From the NCBI RefSeq assembly GCF_014851815.1, contig NZ_JACVAJ010000001.1:1550001-1614000 (forward strand): a stretch of 64,000 nt of DNA, in the 5' to 3' direction. This DNA is from Pseudoxanthomonas sp. PXM01 (lineage in GTDB: Bacteria > Pseudomonadota > Gammaproteobacteria > Xanthomonadales > Xanthomonadaceae). Shown piece after piece: positions 28,037 through 38,540 of this stretch (positions within the stretch are counted from its first letter, which is position 1; every line of letters starts with the position of its first letter). A program made the translations under genes and the position numbers. The notes under the pieces are model-generated. The model made no database searches. It had not been told where the DNA came from and saw only the letters and a program-made list of their open reading frames with translations.

Positions 28037-29112
28037 GCGCGCCTCCGCGGCCGCGACAGCTGGCCGTCACGCAGATAGAACCACAGGCCTGCGGCCAGCA
28101 GCGGCAGGGTCAGCCACCACAGGCCCGCCATGCCCGGCAGCTTGCCGTCGGCCAGCAACTGGGTGCCGTTGAACATCAGGCTGATGCCGACCAAGTAGGC
28201 TAGGAAGCCCAGCATCACCCGCCCGTAGCGCGTCTGCCGCGGCGAACTGCGCGACAGGGGCAGGGTCAGCAGCGCGAACGCCAGCGCCAGCAGCGGCGGC
28301 GTCAGTCGCGCGTGCACCTGGGCGTTCGCGTCCGGGCGCGGGTCGGACAGCAACTGCGGGGTCGGCAGCAGTTCGGGATCGTCCTTGTCCAGCGTGTCGG
28401 CGCGGTCGGGCAGCGCGACTTCGTTGGACTTGTAGCGGATCAGGCGGTAGTCCAGACCCGCGCCATCCGGACCTTCGACCCGGAAGCCATCGTCCAGGCG
28501 CAGGTAGCGGTTGCGCTCGCCCTCGAAGAACATCTGCCCGGACTTCGCCGTCACCACGTCGATGCGGCCCTCGTTCGCACGATGCATGAACACCTTGCTG
28601 AGGCCGGTGCCGTCGGGCGACAGCGCACTGACATAGACCACCGCACCGCTGGACAGCACGGTGAACTTGCCGGCATCCAGCCCGGACACCACCAGGCTGC
28701 GGTTGGCGTGCTCCAGCATGTGCTGCGCGGTGCGCAGAGCCCACGGGCCCAGCCACAGCGAGCACAGGCCGACCACGATCACGACCGGCACCACCAGCAT
28801 CATCAGCGGCCGCAGCAGCCGGCGCGGGCCGATGCCGGCCGCGGTGAGGACCGCCATTTCGGAGTCCCGGTACAGGCGGGAGAACGCCAGCAGCAGACCC
28901 AGCATCAGCGCCAGCGGGATGATGTAGGGCATGTAATTGATGAACTGCAGGCCCAGCTGCGACAGCAGCAGCCGCGCCGGCACCTTGCCGTCGGCCACGT
29001 CGCCCAGCAGGTCCGCCATCACGCCGCCCACGCTGACCATCAGCAGGATGATCAGGGTGGCCAGGAAGCTCTGGGTGAATTCCCGGAAGAGGTAGCGGTC
29101 CAGCTTCGGCAT
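28033..29112 (-). CDS. lptF: LPS export permease LptF
   Basis: LptF is the partner permease of LptG. The 359-residue product starts MPKLDRYLFREFTQSFL and shows six membrane helices and a periplasmic beta-jellyroll domain (about 130-255). The ATG at 29112 was chosen over an in-frame upstream start because it matches the family N-terminus. It is divergent from pepA, a common arrangement in gammaproteobacteria, and the spacer of 130 bp should hold both promoters. Confidence 0.93.
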   Translation of the reverse strand: MPKLDRYLFREFTQSFLATLIILLMVSVGGVMADLLGDVADGKVPARLLLSQLGLQFINYMPYIIPLALMLGLLLAFSRLYRDSEMAVLTAAGIGPRRLLRPLMMLVVPVVIVVGLCSLWLGPWALRTAQHMLEHANRSLVVSGLDAGKFTVLSSGAVVYVSALSPDGTGLSKVFMHRANEGRIDVVTAKSGQMFFEGERNRYLRLDDGFRVEGPDGAGLDYRLIRYKSNEVALPDRADTLDKDDPELLPTPQLLSDPRPDANAQVHARLTPPLLALAFALLTLPLSRSSPRQTRYGRVMLGFLAYLVGISLMFNGTQLLADGKLPGMAGLWWLTLPLLAAGLWFYLRDGQLSRPRRRA

Positions 29113-29242
29113 CAGGGGGGCTTGATTTACAATCTCGGGCTTGTGCGCCGCGCCTGCGGCGGCGGTCTCTGCGGTCCGGGATGGCGTCAGCCACCTTTCA
29201 TCCGGCCCGCGATTGTACGTAACTGAACCGGGAATCTGATCA

Positions 29243-30718
29243 ATGACGCTGGAATTCACCCTGAACCACGAAGCCCCCGCCCAGGCCGGCGTCGATTGCG
29301 TCGTGGTAGGCGCCTACGCCGACAAGAGCCTGACACCGGCGGCCCAGGCCGTGGACGCGGCCAGCGGCGGCAAGCTGTCGGCGCTGGTCCAGCGTGGCGA
29401 CATCGGCGGCAAGACCGGCAAGACCACCCTGCTGCACGACCTGCCCGGCGTGACCGCGCCGCGCGTGCTGGTGGTGGGTCTTGGCGAGGCCGCCAAGTTC
29501 GGTGTGGCCCAGTACCTGAAGGCCGTCGGCGATGCCGCCCGTGCACTCAAGCTCGGCCCGGTGCGCAGCACGCTGTTCACCCTGTCCGAAGTGGCGGTCA
29601 AGGAGCGCGACGCCGCGTGGAAGATCCGCCAGGCCGTGATCGCCGCCGACCACGCCTGCTACCGCTACACCGCCACGCTGGGCAAGAAGAAGAACGACGA
29701 CCCCGGCCTGACCCAGTTCGCCATCAGCGGCGACGACGCGCAGGCGCTGGCGCAGGGCGTGGCCATCGCCGCCGGCGTGCAGGTCACCCGCGAGCTGGGC
29801 AACCTGCCGCCGAACATCTGCAACCCGGCCTACCTGGCCGAGCAGGCGCAGCAGTTCGCCTCGGAGAACGGCGCCGAAGCCGAGATCCTCGACGAGACGC
29901 AGATGGAAGCGCTCGGCATGGGCTCGCTGCTCGCCGTCGCCCGCGGCTCGGCCAACCGTCCGCGCCTGATCGTCCTGAAGTGGAACGGTGCCGCCGAGGC
30001 TGACGCCAAGCCTTACGTGCTGGTCGGCAAGGGCATCACCTTCGACACCGGTGGCGTCAACCTGAAGACGCAGGGCGGCATCGAGGAAATGAAGTACGAC
30101 ATGCTCGGCGCCGGCAGCGTCATCGGCACCTTCGTGGCGGCCGTGAAGATGAAGCTGCCGCTGAACCTGGTGGTCGTGGTGCCGGCGGTGGAGAACGCCA
30201 TCGACGGCAACGCCTACCGCCCGTCCGACGTCATCACCAGCATGTCCGGCAAGACGATCGAAGTGGGCAACACCGATGCCGAGGGTCGTCTGATCCTGTG
30301 CGACGCGCTGACCTACGCCGAGCGCTTCAAGCCGGCCGCACTGGTCGACGTCGCCACGCTGACCGGCGCCTGCATCGTGGCGCTGGGCCGCTACGCCAGC
30401 GGCCTGATGAGCAAGCACGACGACCTCAGCAACGAACTGCTGGGTGCGGGCGAAACCGTGTTCGACCGCGCCTGGCGCCTGCCGCTGTGGGACGAGTACC
30501 AGACGCAGCTGGAATCCAGCTTCGCCGACGTCTACAACATCGGCGGCCGCTGGGCCGGCGCGATCACCGCCGGCTGCTTCCTGGCCCGCTTCACCGAAGG
30601 CCAGCGCTGGGCGCACCTGGACATCGCCGGCGTATCGAACGACGAAGGCAAGCGCGGCATGGCCACCGGTCGCCCGGTCGGCCTGCTGAGCCAGTGGCTG
30701 CTGGATCGCGTCGCCTGA
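29243..30718 (+). CDS. pepA: Leucyl aminopeptidase PepA
   Basis: PepA (family M17) removes N-terminal residues from peptides and in E. coli also acts as a DNA-binding architectural protein. The 491-residue product carries the two-metal site motifs: Lys/Asp in [16 protein letters not shown] and the Asp/Glu of the signature [10 protein letters not shown]. The start at ATG 29243 gives the usual length. holC follows after 22 bp on the same strand, a conserved pepA-holC-valS order. Confidence 0.95.
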   Translation: MTLEFTLNHEAPAQAGVDCVVVGAYADKSLTPAAQAVDAASGGKLSALVQRGDIGGKTGKTTLLHDLPGVTAPRVLVVGLGEAAKFGVAQYLKAVGDAARALKLGPVRSTLFTLSEVAVKERDAAWKIRQAVIAADHACYRYTATLGKKKNDDPGLTQFAISGDDAQALAQGVAIAAGVQVTRELGNLPPNICNPAYLAEQAQQFASENGAEAEILDETQMEALGMGSLLAVARGSANRPRLIVLKWNGAAEADAKPYVLVGKGITFDTGGVNLKTQGGIEEMKYDMLGAGSVIGTFVAAVKMKLPLNLVVVVPAVENAIDGNAYRPSDVITSMSGKTIEVGNTDAEGRLILCDALTYAERFKPAALVDVATLTGACIVALGRYASGLMSKHDDLSNELLGAGETVFDRAWRLPLWDEYQTQLESSFADVYNIGGRWAGAITAGCFLARFTEGQRWAHLDIAGVSNDEGKRGMATGRPVGLLSQWLLDRVA

Positions 30719-30740
30719 CCGGCGACGCGTGCCCGACGCC

Positions 30741-31163
30741 ATGGCCCGAGCCGATTTCTACCTGATCGCCAAGCCGCGCTTCCTCGAAGAACCGCTCAAG
30801 CTGGTCTGCGAGCTGGCGCGCAAGGCGTACGACAGCAACCAGTGGACACTGGTGCTGGCGCGCGATGCCGCGCAGGCGGAGGAACTGGACGAGCTGCTGT
30901 GGGAGTTCGATCCGGACGCCTACATCCCGCACCAGATCGCCGGCGACGAAGAGGACGAGCTGACGCCCGTGCTGATCGCCACGCCCGATGTCGACGTGCC
31001 GGCGCGTGCACTGGTGATCAACCTGCGCGACGACGCCTTCACCGGCGCCTGCGAACGCGTGCTGGAAGTCGTGCCGGCGGATCCGTCCGCACGCGAGCCG
31101 CTGCGCGAGCGCTGGAAGCAGTACAAGGCGCGCGGCTTTGAAGTGAACAAGCACGACATGTAG
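30741..31163 (+). CDS. holC: DNA polymerase III chi subunit HolC
   Basis: Chi joins the clamp-loader complex to single-strand-binding protein through psi. The 140-residue product starts [20 protein letters not shown] and contains the [20 protein letters not shown] and AYIPHQIAG segments typical of HolC. The ATG at 30741 was chosen over a GTG 12 bp upstream because it matches the family N-terminus. It sits between pepA and valS as in other gammaproteobacteria. A probable partner gene, holD, is found at 34627-35073. Confidence 0.92.
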   Translation: MARADFYLIAKPRFLEEPLKLVCELARKAYDSNQWTLVLARDAAQAEELDELLWEFDPDAYIPHQIAGDEEDELTPVLIATPDVDVPARALVINLRDDAFTGACERVLEVVPADPSAREPLRERWKQYKARGFEVNKHDM

Positions 31164-31168
31164 TGAAT

Positions 31169-31268
31169 CGTCATTCCCGCGAAGGCGGGAACACAGCGAC
31201 GTCCAGCACTGCAGTACCTCAATCAATGACACTCCAAGACACTGGATTCCCGCCTTCGCGGGAACGAC
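31169..31268. repeat. REP doublet (REPIN-like) between holC and valS
   Basis: Two short hairpins in opposite orientation flank a 50-60 bp spacer: CGTCATTCCCGCGAAGGCGG near 31169-31191 and ATTCCCGCCTTCGCGGGA at 31246-31263 followed by ACGAC. Their loops GAAG and CTTC are complementary, so the doublet is a long imperfect palindrome, the arrangement of mobile REPIN elements that RAYT transposases move. Confidence 0.8.
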
Positions 31269-31275
31269 GAACAAG

Positions 31276-34047
31276 ATGACCGACCTCGCCTCCAGCTACG
31301 ACCCGAAATCCTTCGAATCCCGCCTGTACGCGCAGTGGGAAGCCGCCGGCTACTTCAAGCCCAGCGGCACGGGCCAGCCCTACACCGTGCTGCTGCCGCC
31401 GCCGAACGTCACCGGCACGCTGCACATGGGCCATGCGTTCCAGCACACGCTGATGGACGCGCTGGTGCGCTACCACCGCATGCGCGGCTACGACACGCTG
31501 TGGCAGATGGGCACCGACCACGCCGGCATCGCCACCGAGATGGTGGTCAGCCGCAACCTGGCGCAGGAAGGCAAGGGCGAGACCCGCGATTCGCTGGGCC
31601 GTGACGGCTTCATCGCCAAGGTCTGGGAATGGAAGGCGCAGTCCGGCGACACCATCGAGCGCCAGATGCGCCGCATGGGCACGTCCGGCGACTGGTCGCG
31701 CAGCACCTTCACGATGGACGAAGACGCATCGAGGGCCGTCATCGAGGCTTTCGTGCGCTGGCACCAGCAGGGCCTGATCTACCGCGGCCAGCGCCTGGTC
31801 AACTGGGACCCGGTGCTGAAGACCGCGATCTCCGACCTGGAAGTGGAGAACGTGGAGGAAGACGGCTTCCTGTGGTCGATCGAATACCCGCTCGCCGACG
31901 GCAGCGGAACGCTGGTCGTCGCCACGACGCGTCCGGAAACCATGCTCGGCGACACCGCGGTGATGGTGCACCCGGAAGACGAGCGCTACGCGCACCTGAT
32001 CGGCAAGGCGGTGAAGCTGCCGCTGACCGACCGCGAGATTCCGGTGATCGCCGACGACTACGTCGATCGCGAGTTCGGCACCGGCGTGGTCAAGGTCACG
32101 CCCGCGCACGACTTCAACGACTACCAGGTGGGCCTGCGCCACGACTTGCCGCTGATCAACCTGCTGACGCCGACCGCGGCGATCAACGAGAACGCACCGG
32201 CGAAGTACCAGGGCCTGGATCGCTACGAAGCGCGCAAGGTCGTGCTGGCGGATCTCGAAGACCTCGGCCTGCTGGTCGAGACCAAGCCGCACAAGCTGCA
32301 GGTGCCGCGCGGTGACCGCACCAACCAGGTGATCGAGCCGTACCTGACCGACCAGTGGTTCGTGAAGATGGACGCGCTGGCCAAGCGCGGCCTCGAACTC
32401 GTCGAGTCCGGCGAAGTGAAGTTCGTCCCGCCGAACTGGATCAACACCTACCGCCACTGGATGGAGAACATCCAGGACTGGTGCATCAGCCGCCAGCTCT
32501 GGTGGGGCCACCGCATTCCCGCGTGGTTCGACGCCGACGGCACCTGCTACGTCGGCCGCGACGAAGCAGAAGCGCGCGCGAACGCCGGCCTGTCCGCCGA
32601 CGTCGCACTGACGCAGGACAGCGACGTGCTGGAGACCTGGTTCTCCTCGCAGCTGTGGCCGTTCAGCACGATGGGCTGGCCCAACGAGCAGGCGATGGCC
32701 GAACGTGGCTTCGACCGCTACCTGCCGTCGTCGGTGCTGGTCACCGGCTTCGACATCATCTTCTTCTGGGTGGCGCGCATGGTCATGGCCACCGACAGCT
32801 TCGTCGGCAAGGTGCCGTTCCGCGACGTCTACATGACCGGCCTGATCCGCGACAAGGACGGCCAGAAGATGTCCAAGTCGAAGGGCAACGTGCTGGACCC
32901 GCTCGACATCATCGACGGCATCTCGCTGGAGGACCTGGTGGCCAAGCGCACCGGTGGCCTGATGCAGCCGAAGATGGCCGAGAAGATCGAGAAGGCCACG
33001 CGCAAGGAGTTCCCGGACGGCATCGTGCCGCACGGCGCCGATGCGCTGCGCTTCACCATCGCCGCACTGGCGACACACGGCCGCGACATCAAGTTCGACA
33101 TGGGTCGCGCCGAGGGTTACAAGAACTTCTGCAACAAGCTGTGGAACGCCACCCGCTTCGTGCTGATGAACACCGATGGCTTCACCGCCGCCGGTGCGCC
33201 GCAGCCGAAGACCGATGCCGAGAAGTGGATCCTGTCGCGCCTGGCCAAGGTCACCGCCGAGGCCGGCACGCAGTTCGCCGGCTACCGCTTCGACCTGCTG
33301 TCGCAGGCGCTGTACGAGTTCGCGTGGAACGAGTTCTGCGACTGGTTCGTCGAACTGGCCAAGCCGGCGCTCAACGGCGACGACAAGGACGCGGCCGACA
33401 GCACGCGCCACACGCTGCTGTACGTGCTGGAATCGCTGCTGCGCCTGCTGCATCCGCTGACCCCGTTCGTCACCGAGGAACTGTGGCAGCAGGTCGCGCC
33501 GAAGCTCGGCATCGACGGCGGTACCGTTTCGCTGCGTCCCTACCCGACGGCGGACGACTTCGCCGGCCAGGACTACGCGCAGGCCGACGCCGATGTGGAA
33601 TGGCTGAAGACGATGGTCTCCACGCTGCGCCGCGTGCGCAGCGAGCTCAACGTCTCGCCGGGCAAGACCGTGCGCCTGCTGCTGCAGGACGGCACCGGCA
33701 ACGATCGCGCCCGCATCGCGCGCTTCGCGTCGTCGCTGTCGTTCCTGCTGAAGCTCGACGACATCGCGTGGCTCGATGCCGGCGCCGATGCGCCCGCCTC
33801 CGCGGCCGCCGTGGTCGGCGAGCTGAAGCTGCTGGTGCCGCTGGAAGGCCTGGTCGACCTGGACGCCGAGCGCGCGCGCCTGGACAAGGAAATCGCCCGC
33901 GTCGCCGGCGAGAAGGACAAGAGCGAAGCCAAGCTGGCCAAGTTCACCGACAAGGTGCCGGCGGCGGTGGTCGAACAGGAGCGCCAGCGCCTGGTCGACT
34001 GGAGCAACCAGCTCGCCGCCCTGCACGGCCAGCGCGCGAAGCTCTGA
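31276..34047 (+). CDS. valS: Valyl-tRNA synthetase ValS
   Basis: ValS charges tRNA-Val. The 923-residue class I synthetase has the HIGH-type motif HMGH (residues 50-53), the editing (CP1) domain in the first half, the KMSKS motif at 531-535, an anticodon-binding domain (about 640-790), and the C-terminal Val-tRNA synthetase coiled-coil arm (about 855-923, Lys/Glu/Arg rich). The ATG at 31276 follows a REP doublet. Its length is slightly shorter than E. coli ValS (951). Confidence 0.97.
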   Translation: MTDLASSYDPKSFESRLYAQWEAAGYFKPSGTGQPYTVLLPPPNVTGTLHMGHAFQHTLMDALVRYHRMRGYDTLWQMGTDHAGIATEMVVSRNLAQEGKGETRDSLGRDGFIAKVWEWKAQSGDTIERQMRRMGTSGDWSRSTFTMDEDASRAVIEAFVRWHQQGLIYRGQRLVNWDPVLKTAISDLEVENVEEDGFLWSIEYPLADGSGTLVVATTRPETMLGDTAVMVHPEDERYAHLIGKAVKLPLTDREIPVIADDYVDREFGTGVVKVTPAHDFNDYQVGLRHDLPLINLLTPTAAINENAPAKYQGLDRYEARKVVLADLEDLGLLVETKPHKLQVPRGDRTNQVIEPYLTDQWFVKMDALAKRGLELVESGEVKFVPPNWINTYRHWMENIQDWCISRQLWWGHRIPAWFDADGTCYVGRDEAEARANAGLSADVALTQDSDVLETWFSSQLWPFSTMGWPNEQAMAERGFDRYLPSSVLVTGFDIIFFWVARMVMATDSFVGKVPFRDVYMTGLIRDKDGQKMSKSKGNVLDPLDIIDGISLEDLVAKRTGGLMQPKMAEKIEKATRKEFPDGIVPHGADALRFTIAALATHGRDIKFDMGRAEGYKNFCNKLWNATRFVLMNTDGFTAAGAPQPKTDAEKWILSRLAKVTAEAGTQFAGYRFDLLSQALYEFAWNEFCDWFVELAKPALNGDDKDAADSTRHTLLYVLESLLRLLHPLTPFVTEELWQQVAPKLGIDGGTVSLRPYPTADDFAGQDYAQADADVEWLKTMVSTLRRVRSELNVSPGKTVRLLLQDGTGNDRARIARFASSLSFLLKLDDIAWLDAGADAPASAAAVVGELKLLVPLEGLVDLDAERARLDKEIARVAGEKDKSEAKLAKFTDKVPAAVVEQERQRLVDWSNQLAALHGQRAKL

Positions 34048-34051
34048 GCCT

Positions 34052-34079
34052 CGTCATCCCGGCGAAGGCCGGGATGACG
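34052..34079. repeat. Single REP hairpin after valS
   Basis: CGTCATCCCGGC and GCCGGGATGACG form a perfect 12-bp stem with a GAAG loop. The core is shared with the 31169-31268 element, with one altered position. It lies between the converging valS and rimI genes and may end transcripts from either side, though no T-run is present. Confidence 0.8.
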
Positions 34080-34120
34080 CTGAGATCGTCACAGCATGCG
34101 ATGGCGGGCCCGGGCCCGCC

Positions 34121-34630
34121 CTACAGCGGCGGCATCGTGGTGATGTCGTCCGCGACCAGTTCGATCGCCATCACCAGCGCGTCCTCGCGACCGTCCTTCG
34201 CCGGGTAATAGCGCGGGCGGCGGCCGATCTCGTTGAAGCCTTCGCTGTGGTACAGGACGATCGCACCCGGGTTGGACGGGCGCACTTCCAGGAACACGCG
34301 CTGCACGCGGTGATCGCGGGCGATCTTCACCAGCGCCCGTAGCAGGTGACGACCGAGGCCACGGCCCTGCCGCTCGGGTGCGATGCAGATGTTCAGTACG
34401 TGCGCCTCGTCGGCGGCGATGCTCAGCAGCCCGTAGCCGATCACCAGGCCGTGCTCGGTCAGCACCCACGACGGGTAGCCGGCCTTGAGGCAGTCCTTGA
34501 AGATGCCGCGCGTCCACGGGAACGGATAGGCGCGCTGTTCGATCGCCATCACCGCGTCGAGGTCTCCCTCGCGCATCGGCCGCAGGCTGGACGTGGACAC
34601 CGGTGAGGCCTCGACGCCCAGCGCGCTCAT
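34121..34630 (-). CDS. rimI: Ribosomal protein S18 alanine N-acetyltransferase RimI
   Basis: RimI acetylates the N-terminal alanine of ribosomal protein S18. The 169-residue GNAT protein starts MSALGVEASPV and has the core LRPMREGDLDAVMAIEQRAY, the YPFPWTRGIF segment and the acetyl-CoA loop RQGRGLGRHLL. The ATG at 34630 overlaps the stop of the preceding gene by 4 bp (ATGA). In E. coli holD precedes rimI in the same way. Confidence 0.9.
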   Translation of the reverse strand: MSALGVEASPVSTSSLRPMREGDLDAVMAIEQRAYPFPWTRGIFKDCLKAGYPSWVLTEHGLVIGYGLLSIAADEAHVLNICIAPERQGRGLGRHLLRALVKIARDHRVQRVFLEVRPSNPGAIVLYHSEGFNEIGRRPRYYPAKDGREDALVMAIELVADDITTMPPL

Positions 34631-35073
34631 GCCGGCGAATCCCGCCGCAACCTGCGCAAGGTCGGCCACAGCGCGCGCTTGGCTGCCGGGTTGCCACGCA
34701 GGTCCGCCGAACTGGGCCATTGCGAGAACAGCGCCGCTGCGCCCGGCGCATTGGGATTGCAGCCGGACGCGCGGATCAGCGCGAAATGCAGCCGGTCGGG
34801 AAGCTTCGCGCCACCGGCCCGTGGCGCGGGCGGCGGGCGCACGGGCGCCGGCGTATCCATGGCCTCACGGGCCGGCGGGCGGGCGCGAGGCGCGAGTGCG
34901 GCAGGTGCGGTAGGTGCCGGATCGACGGCTTCGGTACGCGCGACAGGCGCCTCCGCGACCACCGGTGCACCCGCCTCGGTCGGCCAGTCGGCCGGCAGGT
35001 AGACGGCATGGCCGAGCGCGCGCAGCCAGCCCTGCTGCTCGGCCGACCACAGGCGGTCCGCCGCCAGGGTCAC
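34627..35073 (-). CDS. holD: Probable DNA polymerase III psi subunit HolD (divergent)
   Basis: The product (148 residues) is likely the psi subunit that links chi (HolC) to the clamp loader. The C-terminal part contains SSADLRGNPAAKRALWPTL, which matches in pattern the psi C-terminal segment of E. coli (ALTDLRANPTARAALW). The N-terminal DRLWSAEQQGWLRALGHAV resembles the psi N-terminal helix that docks on the clamp loader. The middle (about 50-105) is a Pro/Ala-rich linker. I chose the GTG at 35073, which overlaps the pssA stop (GTGA) and has AAGGA upstream; a start 36 bp earlier is possible. The position before rimI supports the call. Confidence 0.72.
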   Translation of the reverse strand: MTLAADRLWSAEQQGWLRALGHAVYLPADWPTEAGAPVVAEAPVARTEAVDPAPTAPAALAPRARPPAREAMDTPAPVRPPPAPRAGGAKLPDRLHFALIRASGCNPNAPGAAALFSQWPSSADLRGNPAAKRALWPTLRRLRRDSPA

Positions 35074-35849
35074 GCCGCCGCGTCCTTCTGCCGGCGCAGG
35101 CGCTGCCACAGCCAGAAACCGGGACCCGACAGCGCGTACACCACGCCCACCGCGAACAGCGTGCGCGGCAGGTCGATGAAGAGGATCGCCAGCACCAGCG
35201 GCACCAGTGCCAGCACCACAAACGGGATGCGATCGGCCTTGGCCCCGCCCTCGCCCGTGCCCTTGAAGCTCCAGAAGCGGATGCGGCTGACCATCAGCAG
35301 GGCCGCCACCAGCGTGACCCCCAGCGCCACGTAGCGCAACTCCTCGCCGGTCCAGCCCAGTTCGCCATCCGCGAAGGCCCAGACGAAGGACATCATCAGG
35401 CCCGCCGCCGCCGGGCTGGCGAGGCCGACGAACCAGCGCTTGTCCACGGTGCCGACCTGGGTGTTGAAGCGGGCCAGCCGCAGCGCCGCGCAGGCCGCGT
35501 AAAGGAAAGCCACCACCCAGCCGACCCGGCCCATCACCGTGCCGTCGAACTTCAGCGCCGACAGCGACCAGTGGTACATCACCAGCGACGGGGCCAGGCC
35601 GAAACTGACCAGGTCCGCCAGCGAGTCGTACTGCACGCCGAATTCGCTGCTGGTGCCGGTCAGCCGCGCCACGCGGCCGTCGATGCCGTCCATCAGGCCC
35701 GCCACGAACACCGCGATGGCGGCATTGACGAACTGGCCGTTGGCCGCGGCGATGATCGCGAAGAACCCCGCGAACAGGCCGGCGGTGGTGAACAGGTTGG
35801 GCAACAGGTAGATCCCTCGCGAGCGCGGGGGCGGCTTGATTTCGTTCAT
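35070..35849 (-). CDS. pssA: CDP-diacylglycerol-serine phosphatidyltransferase PssA (integral type)
   Basis: PssA makes phosphatidylserine, the precursor of phosphatidylethanolamine. The 259-residue polytopic protein belongs to the CDP-alcohol phosphotransferase family and shows the signature DGIDGRVAR and the following GVQYDSLAD, which supply the conserved metal-binding Asp residues. It has about six to eight membrane helices. The ATG at 35849 (MNEIKPPPRSRGIYLL) was preferred to a longer frame. It is the first gene of the pssA-holD-rimI unit, with 4-bp overlaps between all members. Confidence 0.93.
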   Translation of the reverse strand: MNEIKPPPRSRGIYLLPNLFTTAGLFAGFFAIIAAANGQFVNAAIAVFVAGLMDGIDGRVARLTGTSSEFGVQYDSLADLVSFGLAPSLVMYHWSLSALKFDGTVMGRVGWVVAFLYAACAALRLARFNTQVGTVDKRWFVGLASPAAAGLMMSFVWAFADGELGWTGEELRYVALGVTLVAALLMVSRIRFWSFKGTGEGGAKADRIPFVVLALVPLVLAILFIDLPRTLFAVGVVYALSGPGFWLWQRLRRQKDAAA

Positions 35850-35940
35850 GGGTCGCAGTTTAGCCCAGCGGTCCGCCGGTCGGCTTGCCTGCGCGCCCCG
35901 GGGGTGCTGCAATCAGGCCTCCCGCGATCCGGAGCTTCCC

Positions 35941-36336
35941 ATGCGCCTCCTGCCCTGCCTCACCGTGCTGGCGCTTTGCCTGGCGACCGCCACCACCGTG
36001 CAGGCCCAGCAGGTCTACCAGTGGAAGGACAAGAACGGCGTGACCCACTACTCGGACAGCCCGCCGCCCAACCAGACCGTGCAGAACCGGCGCATCAACC
36101 AGTACGGGGCCGCGGCCGCGGAAACGTCCCAGCCGGCCGGCAAGGCCGTCGAGAACGCGCAGTGCACGGCGGCACGCGGCAACCTGCAGATCCTGGCGGC
36201 CAACAAGGGCACGATCCAGCAGGACACCGACGGCGACGGCAAGCCGGATACGACCCTCGACGACGCCGGTCGCGAAAACCAGCGCAACCTCGCCGAGGCC
36301 GCGGTGAAGGCCTACTGCACGTCCGCCGGCACCTGA
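35941..36336 (+). CDS. Periplasmic DUF4124-domain protein
   Basis: The 131-residue product has a Sec signal peptide (about residues 1-22, cut after VQA) followed by a DUF4124 domain with the signature VYQWKDKNGVTHYSDSPPP. The rest has two cysteines and a DTDGDGKPDTTLDDAG stretch that resembles a calcium-binding loop. The function of DUF4124 proteins is unknown; the domain is common in xanthomonads. The next gene encodes a second DUF4124 protein, 9 bp downstream. Confidence 0.8.
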   Translation: MRLLPCLTVLALCLATATTVQAQQVYQWKDKNGVTHYSDSPPPNQTVQNRRINQYGAAAAETSQPAGKAVENAQCTAARGNLQILAANKGTIQQDTDGDGKPDTTLDDAGRENQRNLAEAAVKAYCTSAGT

Positions 36337-36345
36337 TCGCAGCGG

Positions 36346-36636
36346 ATGCGCGCCTGGCTGGCGATCGCGGCAGGCGTCGCACTGGGTGTCGGTACCGCCT
36401 GGTGGCTGTCCCGCGAATCGCCCGACACCACCGCACGCAAGCAGGCCCGCGCCGAACAGGCCGCCGCCGCGCAGGTTCGTGATGCGCGCCCGTCGCTGTA
36501 CCGATGGCGCGACGACGCCGGCGTCCTGCAGATCACCGAGCAGCCTCCTGCGGACCGACGCTATGAGCGCATCGACCGGGACACCCCGGCCGGCATCCGC
36601 GTCAACGGCGACGCCGCGGCGAACGACGCGGATTGA
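36346..36636 (+). CDS. Small membrane-anchored DUF4124-like protein
   Basis: This 96-residue protein has an N-terminal hydrophobic helix (about residues 4-22) and a basic/Ala-rich linker, then LYRWRDDAGVLQITEQPP, a short DUF4124-type motif similar to that of the preceding gene. The two genes probably share a transcript. No function can be given. Confidence 0.75.
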   Translation: MRAWLAIAAGVALGVGTAWWLSRESPDTTARKQARAEQAAAAQVRDARPSLYRWRDDAGVLQITEQPPADRRYERIDRDTPAGIRVNGDAAANDAD

Positions 36637-36700
36637 TCGTCCACCGCCCCGCCCGCGGCCAAGGCTGGCAAAATAGCCGATTCGTCCCTCCCGGATCCCC

Positions 36701-38401
36701 ATGCCGATGCGTCTGTCGCAGTTCCACCTCCGCACCACCAAGGAAACCCCGGCCGACGCCGAACTCGTCAGCCACCAGCTGATGCTGCGCGCCGGCATGA
36801 TCCGCAAGCTGGCCGCCGGCCTGTACACCTGGTCGCCGCTGGGCCTGCGCGTGCTGCGCAAGGTGGAAACGGTGGTGCGCGAGGAGATGGACAACGCGGG
36901 CGCGATCGAAATGATCATGCCCACCATCCAGCCGCGCGAGCTGTGGGACGAAACCGGGCGCTGGGAGAAGTTCGGCGGCCAGTTGCTCAAGATCACCGAC
37001 CGCAAGGAGCAGCAGTTCTGCTACAGCCCGACCGCGGAGGAAGCCGTCACCGACTTCGCGCGCCAGGAGCTGGCCAGCTACAAGCAGCTGCCGGTCAATT
37101 TCTACCAGATCCAGACCAAGTTCCGCGACGAGATCCGTCCGCGCTTCGGCGTGATGCGCGCGCGCGAATTCGTGATGAAGGATGCCTACTCCTTCCACAT
37201 CACCGACGAGGACCTGGCACGCGAGTACCGCAACATGCATGCGGCGTACACGCGCATCTTCACCCGCCTGGGCCTGGACTTCCGTGCCGTGCAGGCCGAC
37301 AGCGGCGCCATCGGCGGCGATGCTTCGCAGGAATTCCACGTGCTGGCCGAGTCCGGCGAGGACTCCATCGCGTTCTCCACCGGCTCGGACTACGCCGCCA
37401 ACGTCGAGAAGGCGCAGGCCGGCGAGCCCGGTCCGCGTCCGGCGGCGTCGGAGACGATGAACAAGGTCGCCACGCCCACGCAGAAGACGTGCGAAGACGT
37501 CGCCGCCCTGCTCGGCATCCCGCTGCAACGTACGGTGAAGTCGATCGCGGTGATGACCGACGGCGGCTTCGTGCTGGCGCTGGTGCGCGGCGACCATGCC
37601 GTCAATGAAATCAAGCTGGGCAAGATCGCCGGCATGGCCGAGTACCGCCTGGCGACGGAAGCGGAAATCCTCGCCCATCTCGGCAGCGAACCGGGCTTCC
37701 TCGGCCCGATCGGCGCGAAGCAGGCGATCCGCGTGATCGCCGACCGCGACGTCGCGGCGATGGCGGACTTCGTCGTCGGCGCCAACGAGGCCGGTTTCCA
37801 CCTTGCCGGCGTCAATTGGGGCCGCGACCTGCCCGAGCCCGAGACCATTGCCGACATCCGCAACGTGGTGGAGGGCGACAGGGCGGCCGATGGCGGCGAG
37901 ATCCGCCTGGTCCGCGGCATCGAAGTGGGTCACGTGTTCCAGCTCGGCCGCAAGTACAGCGAGGCGATGAAGTTCACCGTGCTGGACGACACCGGCAAGG
38001 CCACCACGCCGGCGATGGGCTGCTACGGCATCGGCGTGTCGCGCATCGTCGCCGCCGCCATCGAACAGAACCACGATGCCAACGGCATCATCTGGCCCGT
38101 CCCGATGGCGCCGTGGACCGTGGCCATCTGCGTGATCAACCCCAAGAACGACGGCGCCGTAACCGCGGCCGCCGAGCAACTGCTGCAGGAACTGCAGTCC
38201 GCGGGCATCGAAGCGGTGCTCGATGACCGCGGCCTGCGTCCGGGCGCGATGTTCGCCGACATCGAACTCATCGGCATTCCGCATCGCGTCGTGGTATCCG
38301 AGCGCGGCCTGGCGGCCGGCACGTTCGAGTATCGCGCGCGACGTGCGGACGAGGCCGAGAACATCGGTCGCGACGAACTGCTGGCACGCCTGCACGGCTG
38401 A
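36701..38401 (+). CDS. proS: Prolyl-tRNA synthetase ProS
   Basis: ProS charges tRNA-Pro. The 566-residue class II synthetase has motif 1 and 2 in the first 150 residues ([21 protein letters not shown] at about 148-168), an INS editing domain (about 225-385, which removes Ala from tRNA), motif 3 ([16 protein letters not shown]) and a C-terminal anticodon-binding domain (about 465-566). The start is taken at the first ATG of two near-adjacent codons (36701 and 36707). The layout with the editing domain is the bacterial ProRS type. Confidence 0.96.
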   Translation: MPMRLSQFHLRTTKETPADAELVSHQLMLRAGMIRKLAAGLYTWSPLGLRVLRKVETVVREEMDNAGAIEMIMPTIQPRELWDETGRWEKFGGQLLKITDRKEQQFCYSPTAEEAVTDFARQELASYKQLPVNFYQIQTKFRDEIRPRFGVMRAREFVMKDAYSFHITDEDLAREYRNMHAAYTRIFTRLGLDFRAVQADSGAIGGDASQEFHVLAESGEDSIAFSTGSDYAANVEKAQAGEPGPRPAASETMNKVATPTQKTCEDVAALLGIPLQRTVKSIAVMTDGGFVLALVRGDHAVNEIKLGKIAGMAEYRLATEAEILAHLGSEPGFLGPIGAKQAIRVIADRDVAAMADFVVGANEAGFHLAGVNWGRDLPEPETIADIRNVVEGDRAADGGEIRLVRGIEVGHVFQLGRKYSEAMKFTVLDDTGKATTPAMGCYGIGVSRIVAAAIEQNHDANGIIWPVPMAPWTVAICVINPKNDGAVTAAAEQLLQELQSAGIEAVLDDRGLRPGAMFADIELIGIPHRVVVSERGLAAGTFEYRARRADEAENIGRDELLARLHG

Positions 38402-38463
38402 CGCGATCGTCGATCCGTGCGCAAATGCGTGGGCGCGGTCACGTGTCCACGCCTCCTGCTGGT

Positions 38464-38492
38464 TTGTGCCGCGATTAAGTCGTCATTATCAT
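38464..38492 (+). promoter_or_regulatory. Sigma-70 promoter of the H-NS-like gene
   Basis: TTGTGC at 38464-38469 and TATCAT at 38487-38492 are 17 bp apart, a good match to sigma-70 boxes. The start codon is 49 bp after the -10 box and has GGAG 8-11 bp upstream. This is the clearest promoter pair seen in the window. Confidence 0.6.
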
Positions 38493-38540
38493 CGTGTCTC
38501 TGCCATGGACGGGCGTTTCCCTTCCTGACTGGAGATACTG

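Noticed and set aside
31219..34026. A 935-codon frame antisense to valS
   Set aside because: Same kind of high-GC shadow; valS is certain on the plus strand.
36602..38395. A 597-codon frame antisense to proS
   Set aside because: It is the shadow of proS, and has no conserved motif.
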